From Lachnospiraceae bacterium (GTDB lineage Bacteria > Bacillota_A > Clostridia > Lachnospirales > Lachnospiraceae), in NCBI GenBank assembly GCA_017464645.1, contig JAFTZF010000013.1:1-17751 (forward strand): DNA of 17,751 nucleotides, read 5' to 3'. The notes under the pieces are model-generated. The model saw only the letters and a list, made by a program, of their open reading frames with translations. It was not told where the DNA came from and did no database searches. Every line of letters starts with the position of its first letter. The first letter of the stretch is position 1. Both the position numbers and the translations under genes were made by a program. This document shows positions 9,002-17,751 of the stretch, in pieces.

Positions 9002-9021
9002 CTCTTGTTTCAGAGATTTTT
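8999..9021 (+). terminator. Terminator-like hairpin AATCTCT / AGAGATT with T5
   Basis: A 7-bp perfect stem (8999-9005 with 9012-9018), 6-base loop and T5 at 9017-9021. It is low in GC, so weak as a terminator. Its 5' arm shares two bases with the last GTAGGTAA copy, which can pair upstream instead. Confidence 0.4.
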
Positions 9022-9032
9022 CAACAAACCAC

Positions 9033-9061
9033 TGGAATTATAAGCGGATTTGCGGTATAAT
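9033..9061 (+). promoter_or_regulatory. Promoter of the 9130 membrane-protein gene
   Basis: A perfect TATAAT at 9056-9061 with a weak TGGAAT at 9033-9038, 17 bases away. Start would be near 9068, giving a leader of about 60 bases. Confidence 0.55.
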
Positions 9062-9129
9062 AAACAAATATAGAGAATTACAGAAATTACCAAAAAGAAG
9101 TTCAGACAACAGACAAAAGGGGACAGAAT

Positions 9130-9624
9130 ATGCAGGATTTATATGTGGAACAGATTGTAAAGGCACAGCCGGACAAGCGGCTTGGGATGTATCAGAAGCT
9201 TTTCATGGTGCTGGCGGCGTTTTTCGCGGCAGTTGGAGTTTTGATTTATATCCCTGCATTGCTTCTGTTTGCTGTGGCAGCAGTGGCGGCCTGGTATCTT
9301 GGTACACGGCAGAATCTGGAGTATGAGTACCTGTTTGTGAACGGCCAGCTGGATGTGGACATGGTAAGGGCTAACAGCAGAAAAAGACTGGTTTCTCTGA
9401 CGATGCAGGAGATAGAGTGTATGACACCGCTGGATTCCCATCGCCTGGAAGGCTATAAGGGCCGCCTGAAGAAATCCATCAAGGCTTATACGGGTGCCAG
9501 CGGGGCTGTGGTGTATGCCATTATTTTCAAGCAGGAGGGGCAGTTGGTGCAGATAGCCATTGAGCCGGAGGAGGAACTTTTGAAGGCTATCCGCAGGTCG
9601 GAGCCCCATAAAGTGCTTGCTTAA
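9130..9624 (+). CDS. Small two-helix membrane protein (DUF6106-like)
   Basis: 164 aa of unknown function. A short charged N-terminus (MQDLYVEQIVKAQPDKR) precedes a hydrophobic block at about residues 24-59, long enough for two closely spaced membrane helices. A soluble C-terminal domain with many basic and acidic residues (NSRKRLVSL, GRLKKSIKAY, EPEEELLKAI) follows and is probably cytoplasmic. The N-terminal MxDLYVEQIVK pattern reminds me of the Lachnospiraceae DUF6106 family, from memory only. ATG at 9130 with AAGGGG as ribosome binding site, 7 bases away. It has its own -10, and guaB has its own promoter, so it is probably monocistronic. No enzymatic motif is visible. Confidence 0.8.
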   Translation: MQDLYVEQIVKAQPDKRLGMYQKLFMVLAAFFAAVGVLIYIPALLLFAVAAVAAWYLGTRQNLEYEYLFVNGQLDVDMVRANSRKRLVSLTMQEIECMTPLDSHRLEGYKGRLKKSIKAYTGASGAVVYAIIFKQEGQLVQIAIEPEEELLKAIRRSEPHKVLA

Positions 9625-9663
9625 AAATACCGGGAAAAACTCTTTTTTAGGGCGAAAAATCGG

Positions 9664-11201
<1,538 letters not shown>

Positions 11202-11216
11202 AATAAATAGACAAAA

Positions 11217-11249
11217 GAGGGACACTGTTTTCGGGCAGTGTCCTTTTTG
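11217..11249 (+). terminator. Intrinsic terminator of guaB
   Basis: GGACACTG (11220-11227) pairs perfectly with CAGTGTCC (11236-11243) over an 8-base loop, and the stem extends through AAGAG against the T5 at 11244-11248. Confidence 0.9.
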
Positions 11250-11282
11250 CTTTTCGGATTCCGGAAAAACTATCATAAACAC

Positions 11283-11311
11283 TGGAAAAGCGAAACAAAA
11301 GCTGGTAGAAT
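11283..11311 (+). promoter_or_regulatory. Promoter for the rluF-ligA group
   Basis: TGGAAA (11283-11288) and TAGAAT (11306-11311), 17 bases apart, with TGG as extended -10. Start would be near 11318, a leader of about 39 bases. Confidence 0.6.
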
Positions 11312-11356
11312 TTAGAAGATAGGAAAAATAGAAATCGGACACAGAGGGCAATATAC

Positions 11357-12088
11357 ATGGAAGAAATCCGTTTGAATAAGTATTTAAGTGAAAAAGGTGT
11401 CTGCTCCCGGCGGGAAGCGGACCGGATGATTGAAGAAGGCCGGGTCACAGTGGATGGTCAGGTGGCGCAGATGGGTATGAAGGTGCGGCCGGACCAGGTC
11501 ATCTGTGTAGGGAAGAAGCAGGTCAGTGACGGCCCTGTAAAGGAAGTGCTGCTGGCGGTGCATAAGCCTGTGGGTGTGGTGTGTACCACGGATAAGCGGG
11601 AGAGGCGCAATATCGTGGATTTTGTGGGCTATCCCAGCCGGATCTATCCCATCGGGCGCCTGGACAAGGACTCTGAAGGGCTGATCCTTATGACAAACAA
11701 CGGAGAACTGGTCAACCGGATCATGAAGGCCTCTCATTATCACGAGAAAGAGTATGTGGTAACGGTAAATAAGCCTGTGACGGATGCTTTTCTGGAGAGC
11801 ATGCGAAAGGGTGTCCGCATTCGCAAGGAGGAAAACGGAGAGGTACTGCTGGATGCAGTGACCCGACCCTGCATTGTGGAGCGCATGGGCAAGCAGAAGT
11901 TCCGCATCATTCTGACCCAGGGACTGAATCGGCAGATTCGGCGCATGTGCGAGGCGCTGGGCTATAAGGTGGAGCAGCTGAAGCGGATCCGGATCATGAA
12001 TATCCAGCTGACGGGAATTCAGCCGGGCCATTACCGGGAAGTGACCAAAGAGGAGTATGAGCAGCTGAAGCGGGAGCTGGAACAGTAG
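11357..12088 (+). CDS. rluF: 23S rRNA pseudouridine synthase, RluB/RluF type
   Basis: Converts a uridine of 23S rRNA to pseudouridine. An N-terminal S4 RNA-binding domain (residues 3-50, IRLNKYLSEKGVCSRREADRM) precedes the RsuA-family catalytic domain, with the nucleophile Asp103 in PIGRLDKDSEGLILMTN and the closing motif QGLNRQIRRMCEALG. The HEKEYVVTVNKPVT stretch resembles RluF (U2604 in E. coli numbering) more than RluB or RsuA, but the exact target base is inferred. At 243 aa it lacks the long C-terminal tail of E. coli RluF. Ribosome binding site AGAGGG lies 8 bases before the ATG. ligA follows after 58 bases with no terminator, so the two are probably co-transcribed. Confidence 0.88.
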   Translation: MEEIRLNKYLSEKGVCSRREADRMIEEGRVTVDGQVAQMGMKVRPDQVICVGKKQVSDGPVKEVLLAVHKPVGVVCTTDKRERRNIVDFVGYPSRIYPIGRLDKDSEGLILMTNNGELVNRIMKASHYHEKEYVVTVNKPVTDAFLESMRKGVRIRKEENGEVLLDAVTRPCIVERMGKQKFRIILTQGLNRQIRRMCEALGYKVEQLKRIRIMNIQLTGIQPGHYREVTKEEYEQLKRELEQ

Positions 12089-12131
12089 AGACGGCCGGAT
12101 GTAAGCTGTCAAAAATTGAAGCAGTAAATAG

Positions 12132-14159
<2,028 letters not shown>

Positions 14160-14163
14160 ACAT

Positions 14164-14952
14164 ATGGGACAGAGAAAGATCATCTTTTTTGATATCGATG
14201 GTACCTTGTGCGCCTTTGGCGGCCAGGTGCCCGAAAGCACAAAAGAAGCCATCCGGCTTTTAAAGGAAAAGGGACATATCCCGGTGGTGTGCACCGGCCG
14301 CCCCAGATGTACGGTGTTTTCGGAAATTACGGATATGGGGTTTCCGGGAATTATCGCAGGCGCCGGCACATACATTGAGTATGAAGGCCGGGTAATCGAG
14401 GACCGGCTGCTGACCCGGGAGGAATTGCAGCATGCCCTGGATTTTCTGGAAGAAATTCACATGCCGGTTCTGCTGGAAGGAAGCCGGTATATGTGCTATG
14501 ATATGACTCGGAACATGGAAATGGAGTTTCCGGTTCTGAAGCGCATGAAAAAGGAGGCGCCGGGCGCCTTAAGGCCCATTACCCTGGAGGCGGAGGCCGG
14601 GAAAATGACCGTGTTTCTGACGGACTGGGAGTTGTTTAAAGACCGTATGGATGAGCTTTCGGATTTTCAGAGTGTCATTCATTATCCCAAATGCATTCAT
14701 GCAGAGCTTTTACCAAAGGGTGTATCCAAAGCCCGGGGCATTGAAACGCTGCTGGCACATCTGGGGATTCCAAGAGAGGACACCTATGCTTTTGGCGATG
14801 GCCCCAATGACCTGGAGATGCTGCAGTATGTAGAGTATGGAGTAGCCATGGGCAATGGCGACCCGGGGATCATTCAGGCTGCGAAATACAAAGCAAAGCG
14901 AATCGATGAGGACGGTATTTGGGAGTCCCTGAAAGAATTTGGGCTGATTTAG
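14164..14952 (+). CDS. Cof-type HAD-superfamily phosphatase
   Basis: Haloacid dehalogenase phosphatase of the Cof/type IIB group, acting on small phosphorylated metabolites; the substrate cannot be told. Motif I is FFDIDGT with nucleophile Asp10 and Asp12, motif II CTGR (43-46), a Lys in the ELLPKGVSK region (about 185-189), and motif IV GDGPND (211-216). The type IIB cap lies between, about residues 83-185. 262 aa is usual. The ribosome binding site AGGA (14153-14156) lies inside the end of ligA, 7 bases before the ATG, so translation is probably coupled to ligA. It is not close to the minus-strand phosphatase at 15886-16704 beyond family motifs. Confidence 0.92.
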   Translation: MGQRKIIFFDIDGTLCAFGGQVPESTKEAIRLLKEKGHIPVVCTGRPRCTVFSEITDMGFPGIIAGAGTYIEYEGRVIEDRLLTREELQHALDFLEEIHMPVLLEGSRYMCYDMTRNMEMEFPVLKRMKKEAPGALRPITLEAEAGKMTVFLTDWELFKDRMDELSDFQSVIHYPKCIHAELLPKGVSKARGIETLLAHLGIPREDTYAFGDGPNDLEMLQYVEYGVAMGNGDPGIIQAAKYKAKRIDEDGIWESLKEFGLI

Positions 14953-14985
14953 AAGAAAAAACAGAAAAGAGATAGGAGAGAAAAT

Positions 14986-15834
14986 ATGGATATGACAGTT
15001 GCAACAGCAGAGATGAGCCAGTTGGGGGAGTACATAGAAGGGCTTTTGCCCAAAGTTCTGGATTTTGGCATCCGCCTGGTGCTGGCAGTGGTAGTGATCC
15101 TTATTGGGTTAAAGCTGATCAAGTTTGTACGAAAGATCGTCCGCCGTTCTCTGGAGCGGACGCATGTAGACACAGGTGTGATCCAGTTTCTGGATTCTTT
15201 GTTGAAAGTAGCGCTTTATGCGGTATTGATTCTGGCCGTTGTGGGTAAATTCGGTGTGGACACCACATCCGTCATTGCTCTGGCAGGTTCTGCCGGTGTG
15301 ACCATTGGTCTTGCTCTGCAGGGCAGCCTTTCCAACTTTGCCGGCGGCGTACTGATCCTGGTATTGAAGCCTTTCCGGGTGGGAGACTATATTATCCAGG
15401 GGGATCTGGAGGGAACCGTTGCAGAGATCCAGATGTTTTATACCCACCTTCTGACTGTGGATAACAAGCGTGTGATCATCCCCAACGGAAGCCTGGCCAA
15501 CAACAGTCTGATCAATGTAAGCGCCCAGGATAAGCGTCGGCTGGATCTGGATGTGGGGATTTCCTATTCTGCAGATCTGAGGGTTGCCAAAAACCTGATG
15601 GAGCGGATGCTGGAGGAAGAACCCCGGATTCTGGTAGAAGAGGAGCGGACAGTAGTCGTTTCGGAGCTGGCAGACAGCGCCGTGATCATCAAGAATCGCT
15701 TCTGGGTAAGACCGAACGACTATTGGCAGGTAAAATGGGACCTGACAGAGCGCATCAAGCTGCTGTTTGATACAAACGGAATTGAAATCCCCTTCCAGCA
15801 GCTGGATGTTACAGTGAAAAATCAGGAAAAGTAA
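14986..15834 (+). CDS. mscS: MscS-type small-conductance mechanosensitive channel
   Basis: Membrane channel that opens under tension to release solutes after hypo-osmotic shock. Three membrane helices are visible: about residues 25-45, 66-88 and the pore-lining TM3 at 93-125, rich in Gly and Ala (AGSAGVTIGLALQGSLSNFAGG). The family signature VGDYI (132-136), then the beta domain with IIPNGSLANNSLIN (164-177), and the C-terminal alpha/beta vestibule follow. At 282 aa it is close to E. coli MscS (286). The ATG has AGGAG nearby; a second ATG two codons later is possible. The gap of 33 bases from the HAD gene has no terminator, so it is probably the last gene of the rluF-ligA unit. Confidence 0.95.
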   Translation: MDMTVATAEMSQLGEYIEGLLPKVLDFGIRLVLAVVVILIGLKLIKFVRKIVRRSLERTHVDTGVIQFLDSLLKVALYAVLILAVVGKFGVDTTSVIALAGSAGVTIGLALQGSLSNFAGGVLILVLKPFRVGDYIIQGDLEGTVAEIQMFYTHLLTVDNKRVIIPNGSLANNSLINVSAQDKRRLDLDVGISYSADLRVAKNLMERMLEEEPRILVEEERTVVVSELADSAVIIKNRFWVRPNDYWQVKWDLTERIKLLFDTNGIEIPFQQLDVTVKNQEK

Positions 15835-15840
15835 ACAACA

Positions 15841-15872
15841 AAGGAGCTGGTGATGCAGCTCCTTTTATTTTG
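15841..15872 (+). terminator. Intrinsic terminator of mscS, possibly shared with the opposing gene
   Basis: AAGGAGCTG (15841-15849) pairs perfectly with CAGCTCCTT (15856-15864) over a 6-base loop, followed by TTTTATTTT. It lies between two converging genes; read in reverse the tail is less T-rich, so termination of the minus-strand gene here is less sure. Confidence 0.9.
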
Positions 15873-15885
15873 GGGGATTACTCAT

Positions 15886-16704
15886 TTAATTTAAAAGAAA
15901 ACGCTCGATAATTTCGGCCACACCGGAGTGGTTGTTGTCCCGCTCCGTAATATAGTCCGCATATGCAGCCATCTCAGGCCCCGCATTTTTCATGACACAG
16001 GCAGTTCCTGCGGCTTTGAGCATGGCAATGTCATTTTCAGCATCGCCGGCAGCTACGGTATCTTCAATGGGAACCCCCAGCAGCTGGCTCAGATAGCGGA
16101 CACCGCTGCCTTTGTTGATGCCCCGGGGCAGGAACTCCAGATAGAAATCACAGGAGAAGAACATATCCACGTCGTTGGCGTCAGTAAAAGGCTTGATGTG
16201 CATGCGGAAGTTCTCCAGCTTCTGCTTGTCTTTAAGCTCCACGAACAACAGCTTGACCGGGTCTTCCGTAAGAGCCGCTGCCGCATCCGGAACCACCTCG
16301 TAGGGCAGCATGGTAGTGCGGGAGTAGTATTCCATCTCCTCATTGTCTTTTTCGCAGACCGCATGATCAAAAGCGTAGGTCTGGGCATGGACGTCAAATT
16401 TATAAGCCTCATCAAAAATAGGCCGGATCAAATGCCGGGGAACACCGGTCTGGAATACCACTTCTTCTCTGTAAGTGTCAAAAATCAGGGCGCCGTTGGA
16501 CGTGATAGCATAGCAGCCGGGAGTGTTAAGGCCCAGGCGCTCCACCATTTTTTTTGTGCTCAGCAGAGCCCTGCCGGTGGTGATCACAACTGCGTGGCCC
16601 AGTGCGGTGGCCTTTTCAATGGCCGCTTTATTTCCTGCGGGAATCTCTTTTTGGTCGTTTAACAGAGTTCCATCTAAATCTACAAATAAAATTTTCTTCT
16701 TCAT
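15886..16704 (-). CDS. Cof-type HAD-superfamily phosphatase
   Basis: Second phosphatase of the Cof/type IIB HAD group, substrate unknown (sugar phosphates or flavin/pyridoxal phosphates are usual for the family). Motif I LFVDLDGTLL with Asp9 and Asp11; motif II ITTGR (41-45); a conserved Lys in RGINKGSG (about 194-201); motif IV GDAEND (220-225). 272 aa is typical. The ATG has AGGAGG (minus strand, 16714-16719) 9 bases upstream. It is a single-gene unit convergent with mscS and divergent from the yegP-like gene. Its cap differs clearly from that of the other HAD protein in this window, so a recent duplication is unlikely. Confidence 0.93.
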   Translation of the reverse strand: MKKKILFVDLDGTLLNDQKEIPAGNKAAIEKATALGHAVVITTGRALLSTKKMVERLGLNTPGCYAITSNGALIFDTYREEVVFQTGVPRHLIRPIFDEAYKFDVHAQTYAFDHAVCEKDNEEMEYYSRTTMLPYEVVPDAAAALTEDPVKLLFVELKDKQKLENFRMHIKPFTDANDVDMFFSCDFYLEFLPRGINKGSGVRYLSQLLGVPIEDTVAAGDAENDIAMLKAAGTACVMKNAGPEMAAYADYITERDNNHSGVAEIIERFLLN

Positions 16705-16728
16705 AAGGTTTTGCCTCCTGCTGGGGCT

Positions 16729-16757
16729 ATTTTAGCACAAAAGCAAAAAAATGTATA
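16729..16757 (-). promoter_or_regulatory. Promoter of the minus-strand HAD gene
   Basis: On the minus strand, TATACA (16752-16757) and TAAAAT (16729-16734) are 17 bases apart, with TGC as extended -10. The -35 is weak. Confidence 0.5.
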
Positions 16758-16821
16758 GAAGAATAAATGAAACTTCCGGCGCGGGAAGAGCGCGGCTTCT
16801 GTCAGAATTTGTAAGATGGAA

Positions 16822-16851
16822 TTGACAAGAATCTTATGGCAGGATTATACT
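16822..16851 (+). promoter_or_regulatory. Promoter of the yegP-like gene
   Basis: Consensus TTGACA (16822-16827) followed by TTATAC at 17 bases or TATACT at 18 bases (16846-16851). Start would be near 16857, giving a leader of about 30 bases. Confidence 0.75.
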
Positions 16852-16888
16852 AAAATTACCAATCAAAAAAACATGGGGGTACAAAAAC

Positions 16889-17257
16889 ATGGGAAAATTT
16901 GTTGTAAAAACAGTTGCAAGTGGAATTAAATTTGACTTAAAGGCCGGAAATGGTGAAGTGATCGCTACTTCTGAGGTGTATAAGGCAAAAGCTTCCTGCC
17001 TGAATGGCATTGAGAGCGTAAAGGTAAATGCTCCGGCAGCAGGCGTTGAAGATCAGACTGTAGAAGGCTACGCAGCAGAAAAGCATCCGAAGTTTGAAGT
17101 ATACCAGGACAAGGCCGGCGAGTACCGCTTCCGCCTGAAAGCAAAGAACGGCGAAGTGATCGCTACCAGCGAAGGCTACAAAGCAAAAGCTTCCTGCCTG
17201 AATGGCGTTGAAAGTGTAAAGAAGAACTCCCCGGACGCAGCAGTTGTAGAGGAATAA
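16889..17257 (+). CDS. YegP/DUF1508 tandem-repeat protein
   Basis: 122-aa protein made of two copies of the YegP (DUF1508) domain, roughly residues 4-49 and 67-117, each with F-x-L-KA-x-NGEVIATSE-x-Y-KAKASCLNG-x-ESVK. A 20-residue linker rich in Ala and Glu separates them. The family is small and cytoplasmic; its function is not established. Both repeats are so alike that 24 bases are identical at the DNA level (16985-17008 and 17183-17206), which suggests recent duplication or gene conversion. The start is the ATG at 16889, with GGGGG (16875-16879) as ribosome binding site; the ATG at 16873 is out of frame. The low complexity and the strong promoter suggest an abundant protein. Confidence 0.9.
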   Translation: MGKFVVKTVASGIKFDLKAGNGEVIATSEVYKAKASCLNGIESVKVNAPAAGVEDQTVEGYAAEKHPKFEVYQDKAGEYRFRLKAKNGEVIATSEGYKAKASCLNGVESVKKNSPDAAVVEE

Positions 17258-17273
17258 TACATAAGCAGGAAAT

Positions 17274-17305
17274 CGGTGTGACCCGTAAGGGTTGCACCGT
17301 TTTTT
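17274..17305 (+). terminator. Intrinsic terminator of the yegP-like gene
   Basis: An 11-bp stem (17274-17284 with 17289-17299; two wobble pairs) with a GTAA loop, followed directly by T6 (17300-17305). Confidence 0.92.
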
Positions 17306-17481
17306 GCTTTTATGGGTTTAGCCGGTTGAGTACGCTCTAAGTCATTGACTAGGGTATTTTTATTTTCGTAAAATAATCATTTTTCTGGAATTGTGCGAAA
17401 TGCACAAATTCGATCTGCTGTTTTTGGTAGATTCCAACAAACCATACCCGTTTTTCACCACAAAAGAATAAAAAACCTTTT

Positions 17482-17510
17482 TTAAACTGGACATAACCTG
17501 TCCAGTTTAA
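17482..17510 (+). promoter_or_regulatory. Perfect 12+5+12 dyad, probable repressor operator
   Basis: TTAAACTGGACA (17482-17493), five bases, then its exact reverse complement (17499-17510). The TATAAT at 17515-17520 starts 4 bases later. Such a long perfect dyad next to a -10 suits a TetR-like dimer, but no regulator gene is in view. A terminator is the alternative reading, as CTTTTAT follows, but yegP already has a better one at 17274-17305. Confidence 0.6.
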
Positions 17511-17514
17511 CTTT

Positions 17515-17520
17515 TATAAT
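17515..17520 (+). promoter_or_regulatory. TATAAT box of a promoter leading out of the window
   Basis: A perfect -10 hexamer. The -35 is unclear: TGGACA (17488-17493) lies 21 bases away, longer than usual, and hexamers at 16-18 bases are poor. The promoter may depend on an activator or be weak; start would be near 17527. Confidence 0.5.
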
Positions 17521-17604
17521 GGGGTTACAGCTGCAGAACAAAGCCTGAAATACAACAGAATAAAGAAAAAAGAAAACAGCCCGGGCAACTTAAGGACAAA
17601 CCGC

Positions 17605-17688
17605 ATGCCCCGCAAAAAGTGTCAGAAAGAGATCCCGGCGGCTCCGGCCCTTAGCCGCCAGACCTCACAAGGTCCTACGACCCACTAA
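17605..17688 (+). CDS. Possible 27-aa leader peptide
   Basis: A short frame begins with ATG at 17605, behind AAGGA (17592-17596) at a good distance of 8 bases, and ends with TAA at 17686-17688. The peptide starts MPRKKCQKEIPAAPALSRQT and is rich in Lys, Pro, Ala and Thr, with no family resemblance. Two of the hairpins (17637-17659 and 17661-17674) lie inside it, so ribosome position would change the folding of the transcript. This is the layout of a ribosome-mediated attenuator, but the downstream gene is outside the window. It could equally be a chance open frame. Confidence 0.3.
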   Translation: MPRKKCQKEIPAAPALSRQTSQGPTTH

Positions 17689-17729
17689 AAAATAAAAACA
17701 AAATAAATCCGGACAGGATCCCTCCGGAT
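17637..17729 (+). ncRNA. Candidate structured leader RNA with three hairpins
   Basis: Perfect stems: GGCGGCT/AGCCGCC (17637-17643 with 17653-17659), GACCT/AGGTC over CACA (17661-17674) and ATCCGGA/TCCGGAT (17707-17713 with 17723-17729). TCCGG at 17643-17647 could instead pair with CCGGA at 17709-17713, offering an alternative fold. I do not recognise a known riboswitch core here. No T-run is seen before the window ends. Confidence 0.35.
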
Positions 17730-17751
17730 CACAAACCAAGGCAAAAGAGCA

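Larger units (their letters stand above)
8582..9129 (+). other. 548-base AT-rich intergenic region with repeated TTACCTAC motifs
   Basis: No recognisable gene. After the groEL terminator (8634-8675) it holds a possible 46-codon frame on the minus strand (8689-8829), then a cluster of TTACCTAY/RTAGGTAA motifs in both orientations (8834-9001), an AT-rich hairpin with a T5 tail (8999-9021) and a TATAAT box (9056-9061) ahead of the next gene. Its base composition is clearly more AT-rich than the flanking genes. Confidence 0.7.
17306..17751 (+). other. 446-base terminal region without a recognised gene, probable leader of a gene beyond the window
   Basis: 17306-17480 is AT-rich, with only small dyads (TTGTGC-gaaat-GCACAA at 17391-17407; TTATTTT-cgt-AAAATAA at 17360-17376). 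From 17482 on there is a strong dyad, a TATAAT box and then about 230 purine-rich and hairpin-rich bases with a short open frame. No protein family is recognisable, and the window ends before any longer gene begins. Confidence 0.6.

Noticed and set aside
9022..9031. CAACAAACCA also found at 17435-17444
   Set aside because: Many 10-base matches are expected by chance in a window of this size, and the flanks do not agree.
16775..16800. GC-rich repeated GCGCGG stretch between the divergent genes as an operator or hairpin
   Set aside because: The halves are mainly a direct repeat, and the inverted pairing needs a bulge; too weak to call.
17580..17630. c-di-GMP (GEMM) or similar riboswitch core, because of GGGCAAC...CCGCAAAAAG
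   Set aside because: The spacing and the conserved joining bases do not fit the known core; resemblance is limited to a few bases.

Overview
The window is an ordinary-looking chromosomal core region of a spore-forming, low-to-mid GC Firmicute, most probably a gut Lachnospiraceae-type clostridium. The reasons are a SigK-type sporulation sigma factor, a CodY regulator, a perfect CIRCE operator in front of groES-groEL, strong AGGAGG-like ribosome binding sites and Firmicute -35/-10 promoters, several with an extended TGn -10. The genus cannot be fixed from the sequence alone. No rRNA, tRNA, CRISPR array, insertion sequence or prophage gene is visible.

Layout. Bases 1-564 hold the 3' part of sigK, cut by the window edge. 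A promoter at 628-656, with a perfect dyad at its expected start point, leads into a tightly packed group: yifB (ComM-like AAA+ ATPase), dprA (DNA-uptake/recombination mediator) and topA (topoisomerase I), followed by codY. codY appears to have its own promoter behind a CodY-box-like site. A strong nested terminator closes that block. Next is groES-groEL under HrcA/CIRCE control, ending in a terminator at 8634-8675. A 548-base AT-rich gap (8582-9129) carries a cluster of TTACCTAC/GTAGGTAA motifs in alternating orientation. It is followed by a small two-helix membrane protein, then guaB (IMP dehydrogenase), whose -35 box lies inside a perfect 18-bp dyad. Then come rluF-like pseudouridine synthase, ligA (NAD+ DNA ligase), a Cof-type HAD phosphatase and an MscS channel, all on the + strand. 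A second Cof-type HAD phosphatase on the - strand lies opposite, and a YegP/DUF1508 tandem-repeat protein is transcribed divergently from it.

The last 494 bases (17258-17751) contain no recognisable gene but are not empty. After the yegP terminator there is a perfect 12+5+12 dyad (17482-17510) next to a TATAAT box. Downstream are about 230 bases of potential leader RNA with a 27-codon open frame behind a good Shine-Dalgarno and three perfect short hairpins. This looks like the repressor-controlled, possibly attenuated leader of a gene lying beyond the window. It is the best candidate here for something not described, together with the repeat cluster at 8834-9018.

Functionally the window is housekeeping: DNA processing (yifB, dprA, topA, ligA), global nutritional control (codY), protein folding (groESL), GTP supply (guaB), rRNA modification (rluF) and osmotic protection (mscS). 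GTP is a known CodY effector in Bacillus, so guaB and codY are linked in logic although they are not in one operon.
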